Shown here piece by piece: positions 33,419-40,484 of a DNA stretch of 43,904 nucleotides (positions are counted from its first letter, which is position 1; every line of letters begins with the position of its first letter). Below the pieces are notes generated by a model. That model was given only the letters and a program-made list of their open reading frames with translations, made no database searches and was not told where the DNA came from. This DNA comes from Mucilaginibacter sp. (GTDB taxonomy: Bacteria > Bacteroidota > Bacteroidia > Sphingobacteriales > Sphingobacteriaceae): NCBI GenBank assembly GCA_030445275.1, contig JAUCSE010000037.1, positions 1 through 43,904 of the forward strand, in the 5' to 3' direction. Both the position numbers and the translations under genes were made by a program.

Positions 33419-34552
33419 ATGAATAAATCATCAACACGATTTTTATCGTTGGATGTGTTTCGCGGTATGACCATATGTTTTATGATCATTGTAAATACAC
33501 CCGGCAGCGGCGCAGACGCATTTTCGCCACTTGAGCATGCCCCATGGCATGGCTTTACTCCAACAGATCTGGTATTTCCATCGTTTTTATTCGCGGTGGG
33601 CAATGCCATGAGCTTCTCCATGAAACGTTACCTTGAAATGGGTAATGCTGCTGTTTTAAGCAAAATATTTAAACGTACATTGCTTATTTTTTTAATAGGT
33701 TACCTGATGTACTGGTTCCCGTTTTTTAATTTTGATGGCGGGCATATCAGCTTATCGCCTATTTCAAACACCCGCATTATGGGCGTTTTACAGCGTATAG
33801 CCCTGTGCTATTGTTTTGCATCCCTCATGATCCATTTCCTGTCAAAGCAGTCGGTCGTTATTTTATCGATACTGTTTTTAATAGGCTATTGGATTATACT
33901 GCTGGTTTTTGGCAACCCTGCCAACCCGTTAAGTATAACCGGAAACGCGGGCATTTTTCTGGACAAATACATACTTGGCGACAGCCATATGTATCATGGC
34001 GAAAAAATAGCGTTCGATCCCGAAGGTATTTTGAGTACGCTACCTGCAATTGTTAACGTGGTTGTTGGTTACTATGCCGGCAAATTTATACAACAAAAAG
34101 GCAAGGGTTATGATACTATTGCCAAAATGCTGCTTACCGGTGGCCTATTCATATTTTTGGCGCTGTGTTGGAATATGGTATTCCCGATCAATAAAAAACT
34201 GTGGACAAGCTCATTTGTACTGGTTACTACCGGACTTGACCTGGTGATCCTGTCGTTCCTGATATATGCACTGGAAATCAACAATTGGAACAAAGGGAAC
34301 TGGACCCGCTTTTTTACCATTCTGGGCAAAAACCCATTGCCTATTTATGTATTATCAGAAATACTGGTCATATTTTTCTGGATGATCAAAATAAAACCCG
34401 GCGTAAGTCTTTTTGACTGGATCAACGCCTCTTTTTACCAGGTGATAGCGCGGGGAGCTATCGGGTCACTGCTGTTTGCCATCAGTTATATGCTTATTTG
34501 CTGGTGCGTAGGCTGGGCGCTTGATAAAAACAAAGTATATATAAGAGTATAA
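33419..34552 (+). CDS. DUF5009 / HGSNAT-like membrane acyltransferase
   Basis: A 377-residue membrane protein with about ten helices. The N-terminus RFLSLDVFRGMTICFMIIVN and then HAPWHGFTPTDLVFPSFLF are typical of the DUF5009/heparan-alpha-glucosaminide N-acetyltransferase-like family, which moves acetyl groups across membranes onto amino sugars in animals. The ATG at 33419 fits this motif; a TTG at 33365 would overlap the terminator region. Placement behind susCD suggests a link to amino-sugar glycans (inference only). Confidence 0.85.
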   Translation: MNKSSTRFLSLDVFRGMTICFMIIVNTPGSGADAFSPLEHAPWHGFTPTDLVFPSFLFAVGNAMSFSMKRYLEMGNAAVLSKIFKRTLLIFLIGYLMYWFPFFNFDGGHISLSPISNTRIMGVLQRIALCYCFASLMIHFLSKQSVVILSILFLIGYWIILLVFGNPANPLSITGNAGIFLDKYILGDSHMYHGEKIAFDPEGILSTLPAIVNVVVGYYAGKFIQQKGKGYDTIAKMLLTGGLFIFLALCWNMVFPINKKLWTSSFVLVTTGLDLVILSFLIYALEINNWNKGNWTRFFTILGKNPLPIYVLSEILVIFFWMIKIKPGVSLFDWINASFYQVIARGAIGSLLFAISYMLICWCVGWALDKNKVYIRV

Positions 34553-34573
34553 CAAACCTGAATACTTACACTG

Positions 34574-34608
34574 AAAAGCATAGTCGTTAAAATGGCTACG
34601 CTTTTTTT
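34574..34608. terminator. Terminator between convergent genes
   Basis: AAAAGCATAGTC at 34574-34585 pairs with GGCTACGCTTTT from 34594, with one mismatch and one wobble, followed by a T-run to 34608. It ends the DUF5009 transcript and, less strongly, the minus-strand gene opposite. Confidence 0.7.
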
Positions 34609-34633
34609 ATGCCGTATAAAACAGTTAATAATA

Positions 34634-34996
34634 TTAATTACGGCTCTGCATCAATTGGCGCCCATCGGCCATATCCGGGATTTCTTCAAAAGTTATTCCG
34701 GGGTAACGCTTTTCTATTCTTCCAATATGGGTACAAGCATGTTCCAGGTATTCATCATCAATTATCTCCTGAATGGCATCCCTTATTGTTTCATGACTAA
34801 GATCTTTTACAATGATCATGTCTGAGGCCCAAAAACTTACTGAGTTAAACTGGGTTATTAACTTCTGAATGTTTGATAAGGTAAATAATGAGCTCACAAA
34901 GACATCCCCGCTTTTAAGCACTATATGCACATCAATATTATCATCCAGTTTATTGGTTTCGTTATACCCGCCCGGAAAAGTAATTTTAAAATCCAT
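34634..34996 (-). CDS. Conserved hypothetical protein
   Basis: A 120-residue acidic soluble protein (from the ATG at 34996; an ATG at 34999 also exists). It begins MDFKITFPGGYNETNKLDDN with beta strands (VHIVLKSGDVFVSSLFTL), then helical segments (HETIRDAIQEIIDDEYLEHA). I recognise no family. A TATCTTTG promoter box lies 18 bases upstream, which supports a real transcript. It stands alone between two plus-strand units. Confidence 0.6.
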   Translation of the reverse strand: MDFKITFPGGYNETNKLDDNIDVHIVLKSGDVFVSSLFTLSNIQKLITQFNSVSFWASDMIIVKDLSHETIRDAIQEIIDDEYLEHACTHIGRIEKRYPGITFEEIPDMADGRQLMQSRN

Positions 34997-35014
34997 CATT
35001 TATATTTAAGAACA

Positions 35015-35022
35015 CAAAGATA
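35015..35022 (-). promoter_or_regulatory. Promoter -7 box for the 34634-34996 gene
   Basis: On the minus strand TATCTTTG matches TAnnTTTG, 18 bases before the ATG at 34996. The A/T-rich stretch 35023-35265 has no gene and presumably holds the promoter of the ATP-grasp unit; no clear box stands out there. Confidence 0.55.
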
Positions 35023-35265
35023 AAACTCCCCCCTGTAATAAGTTAATCTTAATATATTGGAATATTTTACATCTGAATTTCAAATATCCGTCAGGAAATT
35101 CATCTAAAAACCATCTTATTAAATAGTAAAATTCAATAAAAACAATAAATTGATTAAAATAATTACAAAAAATTTAAAATAATTTGCGTTTTTATCAAAA
35201 ACACTTCATAAATTACCTTTTTAAAAAATAACTGATTGGTAAATTTCTAATTTTTACAATTTTAT

Positions 35266-36714
35266 ATGGAGGAATCAGCTTATTTTAACAAATACAACCC
35301 AATTGGCGGCGTATGGGACGAAATGTATGGAGCTGACAGCAATGTCCGCGATCATTATCGTAAAGTAATTGAATATATTTCAAAGGAATCGGCCGATGAC
35401 CTGAACAAAAAAGAGGAGCTGGCTAAAAGCCTTTTCATGAGTCAGGGTATTACTTTTACAGTTTATAATAGCGGCGAGGGTATTGAAAAAATATTCCCGT
35501 TTGATATTATTCCGCGCATTATTACAGCCAGCGAATGGGCCTTTGTAGAGAAAGGCATTAAACAACGCCTTACCGCCCTTAACCTTTTTCTGAAGGATAT
35601 ATACCACAATCAGTTTATCGTAAAGGACGGCATTGTACCTATTGATATCATATACTCGTGTCCGCATTTTTTACGCGAAATGTACCAGCTTAAGGTGCCT
35701 TATGATATTTACGTGCACATATCAGGCATTGACCTGATACGTGATGAAGATGGCACCTTTTACGTACTGGAAGATAACCTACGCACCCCATCGGGTGTTA
35801 GTTATATGCTGGAGAATCGCGAAATCACCAAGCGGTTATTTCCTGATCTGCTGCCGCAATGCGGAGTTCGCAGTGTAACGGAATATCCTACCATATTGTA
35901 TAAAAATCTGTTGGCCCTTTCGCCGCGGCAAATATCAAATCCTACTATAGTTTTGCTGAGTCCGGGTATATATAACTCGGCCTATTTTGAGCATACTACG
36001 CTGGCACGTTTAATGGGCGTTGAATTAGTTGAGGGGCGCGACCTGGTGGTGAATAACCACAAAGTATACATGAAAACCACCACAGGTTTGCAACAGGTTG
36101 ATGTAATATACCGCCGGGTTGATGACGAATATCTTGACCCTCTTGTATTCAATCCCGAAAGTATGTTGGGTGTTGCAGGCATTATGGGGGCATATCGCAA
36201 AGGTAATGTGGCCATCGTAAATGCCATAGGCACCGGTGTGGCCGATGATAAGGCCGTATATGTATACGTGCCCGATATGATAAGATATTACCTCAATGAG
36301 GAACCTATACTTAAAAACGTACCCACCCACCAATTGGGTAACCCTGATGAGCGCGAGCATGTTTTTAAAAACCTTAACAAAATGGTGGTTAAAAAAACTA
36401 ACGGCAGTGGCGGTTATGGTATGCTGATGGGTCACGCTGCATCCGAGCAGGAAATTGACGATTACAAAAAGGAGATATTAAAAGACCCACGTAATTTTAT
36501 CGCGCAGCCAACTATCAGTCTTTCGGCGGCCCCTTGTTATATGCAGGGGTTATTAACACCCCGCCGCATTGACCTACGGCCCTACGCTTTGTGTGGCCCC
36601 GATGGCATTGAGATAGTCCCCGGCGGCTTAACCCGCGTTGCCCTTAAAGAAGGCTCACTGGTGGTAAACAGTTCGCAGGGTGGCGGTAGCAAGGATACCT
36701 GGGTGCTGGCGTAG
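35266..36714 (+). CDS. Circularly permuted type 2 ATP-grasp protein
   Basis: A 482-residue protein of the CP_ATPgrasp_2 family (older names DUF404/DUF407). ATP-grasp enzymes join a carboxylate to an amine through an acyl-phosphate. Visible blocks are GGVWDEMYG at the N-terminus, YVLEDNLRTPSGVSYMLENR, DVIYRRVDDEYLDPL, the nucleotide loop VKKTNGSGGYGMLMG and RRIDLRPYALCG. It heads a cassette with alpha-E and transglutaminase genes that comparative genomics predicts to modify or make peptides; the substrate is unknown. Confidence 0.92.
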   Translation: MEESAYFNKYNPIGGVWDEMYGADSNVRDHYRKVIEYISKESADDLNKKEELAKSLFMSQGITFTVYNSGEGIEKIFPFDIIPRIITASEWAFVEKGIKQRLTALNLFLKDIYHNQFIVKDGIVPIDIIYSCPHFLREMYQLKVPYDIYVHISGIDLIRDEDGTFYVLEDNLRTPSGVSYMLENREITKRLFPDLLPQCGVRSVTEYPTILYKNLLALSPRQISNPTIVLLSPGIYNSAYFEHTTLARLMGVELVEGRDLVVNNHKVYMKTTTGLQQVDVIYRRVDDEYLDPLVFNPESMLGVAGIMGAYRKGNVAIVNAIGTGVADDKAVYVYVPDMIRYYLNEEPILKNVPTHQLGNPDEREHVFKNLNKMVVKKTNGSGGYGMLMGHAASEQEIDDYKKEILKDPRNFIAQPTISLSAAPCYMQGLLTPRRIDLRPYALCGPDGIEIVPGGLTRVALKEGSLVVNSSQGGGSKDTWVLA

Positions 36715-36717
36715 TTT

Positions 36718-36770
36718 GGAAACAAGGATTAAAAGCCAAAGGAACAAGGACAAAACAAAGGATAGGTAAA
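36718..36770. repeat. Purine-rich word repeat (CAAAGGA / CAAGGA)
   Basis: ACAAGGAT, CCAAAGGAACAAGGAC and ACAAAGGAT follow each other on one strand with no matching inverted arm. It lies in the 142-base gap between the ATP-grasp and alpha-E genes. It resembles one arm of the other word palindromes. Confidence 0.35.
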
Positions 36771-36856
36771 TCCAAAATCGAATACCCCAAACGGCGTAGC
36801 CTTCTTTAACACCATTAATACCAACAATCGTTAAAAATCAGAAATAAAGAAATTAT

Positions 36857-37792
36857 ATGTTAAGCAGGGTAGCAGCAAGTTTTTATTGGTTAAGCCGTTA
36901 CATTGAGCGCAGCGATGGTATGCTGAGAATGCTCAAAATAAACTACGCCTCATCACAGGATACCGTGCAGGAATTTACCTGGGAACCGGTGATCAGGATA
37001 TTTGCCGGCCTTCATGTGGCAGAGGCCGACAAACTGGAATATGACAGCCGATCGGTTTTAAAATACATGGTAACCGGCAAAAACAATCCAAATTCTATAT
37101 TAAATATCATAACCCTGGCGCGCGAGAATGCCAGGGGCGTACAGGAACATATCACCAAAGACCTGTGGCAGTGCCTGAACGAATATTACCATGCCGTAAA
37201 AGACCCAAGGGTTGAACGCTCCCTGCAACGGGAAGATCCCATAGGTATATTGGACGTTTTAATAAAACAGGTAATGCTGTACTATGGCACTGTGGAGATC
37301 ACGATGGAACGCGGCGAAGGGCGAAGTTTTATGAACATTGGTAAATACCTGGAACGGGCCATACAATCGGTTGACATTCTGGATACCAAATTCAGCTCTG
37401 TGAGTGATAATCCCAATTTGCTTACTGATACTACTTATTGGAAGCACCTGTTGCTTTCATTAGGGGGATATGAGTTGTATCTGAAAACTTATCGCGAAGG
37501 TTTTGAGGCCGAGAACATATTGGAACAGGTGGTTTTAAATAATGATTTCCCTCGTTCGGTTATTTATTCAGTAAACAATATACAACGCTATTTTGACAGG
37601 CTAAAAAATGATACTAACGTTGATACCTTCCGGGACATGTCGTTCCAGATAGGGCGCCTGCAAAGCCGGATCAAATACAGTTCAGTAAGGAGCATCAGAC
37701 AGGAAGGCCTGCACACATTCCTCACCCAGATCAGGAGTGAACTATATGGCGTAGGTAACTCTCTTAATGAGTACTATTTTGCAAATTCATAA
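36857..37792 (+). CDS. Alpha-E domain protein
   Basis: A 311-residue all-helical protein of the alpha-E (PF04168) family. The N-terminus MLSRVAASFYWLSRYIERSD is the family hallmark, and later helices contain FMNIGKYLERAIQSVDILD and DFPRSVIYSVNNIQRYF. The biochemical role is unknown; it nearly always pairs with a circularly permuted ATP-grasp and a transglutaminase-like protein, as here. The transglutaminase ATG follows ten bases after the stop. Confidence 0.93.
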   Translation: MLSRVAASFYWLSRYIERSDGMLRMLKINYASSQDTVQEFTWEPVIRIFAGLHVAEADKLEYDSRSVLKYMVTGKNNPNSILNIITLARENARGVQEHITKDLWQCLNEYYHAVKDPRVERSLQREDPIGILDVLIKQVMLYYGTVEITMERGEGRSFMNIGKYLERAIQSVDILDTKFSSVSDNPNLLTDTTYWKHLLLSLGGYELYLKTYREGFEAENILEQVVLNNDFPRSVIYSVNNIQRYFDRLKNDTNVDTFRDMSFQIGRLQSRIKYSSVRSIRQEGLHTFLTQIRSELYGVGNSLNEYYFANS

Positions 37793-37802
37793 TTATAAGA
37801 TT

Positions 37803-38771
37803 ATGCCTGAATTTAAAATACAACACATAACCAAATACACCTACGAGGGGTTGGTTCGCGACAGCGCCAATCAGATCATACTTTTTCCGATAAAAGATGA
37901 GTATCAGGATGTGGTAAAACAAGAACTGAACATAACCGGCAATCCGGTTGTTGATACTCATATTGATTATTATGGCAATGAGGTAGGCAGCTTTACCTAC
38001 AGCGATCAGCACGCCATACTGCTCATCAATTCCAAAGTTGATGTTATTACGCGGCAGCGACCATTGCCTGTAAATGATATTTTTCCGGAACAGCAATGGG
38101 AAGATCTGAAACGCCTGCAATATATGGTGCCCTATATTGATTTTTTAAAGCAGGAATACTTTGAAGGCTTGCCTGAACTACAGGTTATTGTAGAAAAAGA
38201 GCGACTAAAGGACGACACCCCTTACCAGATAGCCCTACGTTTTTGCAACTATGTATATCTGAATTTTGAATACATTAAAGGCGTTACCACTGTTGAAACC
38301 ACGCTTGATGAAGTTTGGAATTTAAAGGCAGGCGTTTGCCAGGATTTTGCCCATATTTTAATGGTGATGTTACGCCTGCTAAAAATACCGGCACGCTACG
38401 TAAGTGGTTATATATGTACTCACAGCAGTGTTATGCGTGGCGAAGGTGCTACCCATGCCTGGGCCGAAGCCTATATTCCTGATTTTGGCTGGCTGGGTAT
38501 CGACCCTACAAATAATTGCATAGCCAATGAAACTCATGTTCGTTTAGCTGTAGGTCGTAATTTTTCTGATTGTTCGCCTGTAAAAGGAGTATACAAAGGT
38601 TCATCGGGCCATAAACTGGAGGTTTCAGTAACCGTTGATGACGAGAACTCATTTAGCAACAACGATAAAGCTATACATGAAACTGCACCGCTGCAACCGG
38701 TAACAGAACTTTCTAAAAATAGTTACCAGCGCTATATGGAAATCATTCAGCAGCAGCAACAACAACAGTAG
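37803..38771 (+). CDS. Transglutaminase-like cysteine peptidase
   Basis: A 322-residue protein. The N-terminal domain (FKIQHITKYTYEGLVRDSAN) is the bacterial transglutaminase N-terminal fold. The core holds the Cys in LKAGVCQDFAHILMVMLR, the His in GATHAWAEAYIPDFGW and the Asp in LGIDPTNN, a full catalytic triad. Bacterial members are more often amidases or peptidases than crosslinkers. I start at the ATG at 37803 because an upstream start would overlap the alpha-E gene. The last seven codons are all glutamine (CAG/CAA), an odd tail. Confidence 0.9.
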   Translation: MPEFKIQHITKYTYEGLVRDSANQIILFPIKDEYQDVVKQELNITGNPVVDTHIDYYGNEVGSFTYSDQHAILLINSKVDVITRQRPLPVNDIFPEQQWEDLKRLQYMVPYIDFLKQEYFEGLPELQVIVEKERLKDDTPYQIALRFCNYVYLNFEYIKGVTTVETTLDEVWNLKAGVCQDFAHILMVMLRLLKIPARYVSGYICTHSSVMRGEGATHAWAEAYIPDFGWLGIDPTNNCIANETHVRLAVGRNFSDCSPVKGVYKGSSGHKLEVSVTVDDENSFSNNDKAIHETAPLQPVTELSKNSYQRYMEIIQQQQQQQ

Positions 38772-38775
38772 AATA

Positions 38776-38866
38776 ATGTGCAGATTTCAGATGTGCAAAT
38801 ATGCAGATGAAAAAGCGAATGAGAATCTTCTAATCATCTGCACATCTGAAATTTGCACATCTGCAT
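38776..38866. repeat. TGTGCAGAT palindrome between convergent genes
   Basis: Left arm 38776-38810 and right arm 38835-38866 are built from TGTGCAGATTTCAGATGTGC and ATATGCAGATG and their complements, in shuffled order, around a 24-base centre. Same word family as 17381-17823. It separates the transglutaminase gene from the minus-strand thioredoxin-like gene and may act as a two-way terminator. Confidence 0.85.
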
Positions 38867-38873
38867 ATCCTAA

Positions 38874-39362
38874 CTAAGCCTTTTTAACAGTCGACATCAG
38901 CACCGGGATTGTTGGTACTTTATCGTATGCCTTTTCTAACTTGCCGTTACGATTATAAATAGCAATGTAAGGTGTGTTCTTTATCTGGTAATATTTTTGC
39001 ACCAAATAAGTATACCCTTCTGTGCCTATGGTTATGTTATGATACTTGGCCAGGTCAAAATCGCGTTGAAAAACCTGTATAGCTTTAAGCTGGGTAACAA
39101 AAGTTATCAGCACTATCTGCACATCTTTCAGATTTTTTAGTTCCGGTTTCAGATCGTGCATCAGGTGCTGGCAGTGGCCGCAATCGGGCGCAAAATAAAT
39201 AACCATTACCGGTTTGTTCTTTTTCAGGTTCGCCGGGGTAACATATACACTATCTGTAGTTAATATATGATACGGTGGGATACCTGTGTTGGCTCCGAGC
39301 GTTTGGGCCTGGCTGCATCCAACGGCAACTAAAAGGCATAGTAACAAGTATATTTTTTTCAT
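38874..39362 (-). CDS. Exported thioredoxin-fold protein
   Basis: A 162-residue envelope protein (from the ATG at 39362; an upstream ATG at 39383 adds seven). The signal LLLCLLVAVGCSQAQ could be a lipoprotein signal (VAVGC) or a Sec signal cut after QAQ. The thioredoxin-like fold has the redox site FAPDCGHCQHLMHDL (CxxC) and the cis-Pro segment IKNTPYIAIYN. A periplasmic thiol-disulfide role of TlpA/redoxin type is likely. Confidence 0.83.
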   Translation of the reverse strand: MKKIYLLLCLLVAVGCSQAQTLGANTGIPPYHILTTDSVYVTPANLKKNKPVMVIYFAPDCGHCQHLMHDLKPELKNLKDVQIVLITFVTQLKAIQVFQRDFDLAKYHNITIGTEGYTYLVQKYYQIKNTPYIAIYNRNGKLEKAYDKVPTIPVLMSTVKKA

Positions 39363-39404
39363 TATGTTGATATAATATTTCACTTAAGCATAGTTACGAT
39401 ATTT

Positions 39405-40424
39405 TTAACTTTCCAGCAATTCCAGCTGCCAGGCAATTTGCTCCTCTGTTATCGGAAATAACGCATTATTCCTTACAGTATGATAAACCGCATCAAATAA
39501 CCCATTATAATTACCCTTGTCTGACAGAACCCACTCTACCGCTTTCTCATTATCAGCACCCATCAGTACCAGTTTACCTTCACTACCCTCGGGTTCAATA
39601 CCAAACCCGGCATCAGTTGGCAGCATCCCGGCATCTAACTGAGCTTCCTGCACATCAGTACGCAGCTTTACAAAGCTACCCAACGTTCCATGGATCACAA
39701 AACCGGGCAAATGCTCTGCAATCAGTAATCCCGATGTTAAATATACGTTCAATTGATTTGGGTAAGTGAGATGAATGTTAAAATAATCATCCACCTGCGA
39801 CCCCGGTCGGTGAGTAGCCGTAGTTTTAACAAAGCTTAATGGCTTGCCAAATAAACTGATGGCATTATCAACCAGATGTGCACCCAAGTCATAGGTAAGC
39901 CCATTGCCGGGTGTTCCCTTTGTTTCCTTAAACTGTTTAACCCCTATCGGCATCCGGTACCTGTCCAGCCTGAAATGTACTTCGATCAGTTCGCCCAACC
40001 TGGCGCTTTCAATTACTTCTTTTACTGATAAAAAGCCGCTGTCATATCTGCGATTTTGGTAAATCATCACTTTTAGTCCGAGTTTTTTACCCAGATCAAA
40101 TAGTTGTTTTACTTCGGCAGATGTTACCGCGGCAGGTTTTTCAATCAATACATGTTTGCCAGCGTTAAGCGCCTGCACAGCATAATCAAAATGGGTATTG
40201 TTTGGCGTGTTTACTATGATCAGCTCAATTTCCTGATCATTCAGTAATTCATCGATAGAATCATAGCTAATTACATCCGGATATACTTTACCTGCTTTTT
40301 TTTCATGACGCTCTACCACGGCTTTAAAAGTAAAACCGGGATTAGTAGTTAAAAACGGCGCGTGAAATATCCTGCCCGACATGCCGTAGGCCATTAGCCC
40401 TGTTATTATTGGTTTTGTTGACAT
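39405..40424 (-). CDS. Gfo/Idh/MocA-family oxidoreductase
   Basis: A 339-residue NAD(P)-dependent dehydrogenase, usually acting on sugars or inositols. The N-terminal Rossmann strand is IITGLMAYGMSGRIFHAPFL, followed by IIVNTPNNTHFDYAVQA and the lysine motif GKHVLIEKPAAVTS. The C-terminal domain has YDLGAHLVDNAISLFG. It lies 60 bases from the metalloprotease gene on the same strand and 42 bases before the thioredoxin-like gene, so the three may form an operon without an obvious shared pathway. Confidence 0.92.
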   Translation of the reverse strand: MSTKPIITGLMAYGMSGRIFHAPFLTTNPGFTFKAVVERHEKKAGKVYPDVISYDSIDELLNDQEIELIIVNTPNNTHFDYAVQALNAGKHVLIEKPAAVTSAEVKQLFDLGKKLGLKVMIYQNRRYDSGFLSVKEVIESARLGELIEVHFRLDRYRMPIGVKQFKETKGTPGNGLTYDLGAHLVDNAISLFGKPLSFVKTTATHRPGSQVDDYFNIHLTYPNQLNVYLTSGLLIAEHLPGFVIHGTLGSFVKLRTDVQEAQLDAGMLPTDAGFGIEPEGSEGKLVLMGADNEKAVEWVLSDKGNYNGLFDAVYHTVRNNALFPITEEQIAWQLELLES

Positions 40425-40484
40425 AAGTTGATTGTATATATACTTTTCCCTCTTTTAAAGGAAATTTTATTCATTATGTTTTAC

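Noticed and set aside
36025..36435. A 136-codon minus-strand frame inside the ATP-grasp gene
   Set aside because: It lies wholly within a gene with clear conserved motifs, has no promoter box, and its His/Tyr-rich text looks like an antisense reading.
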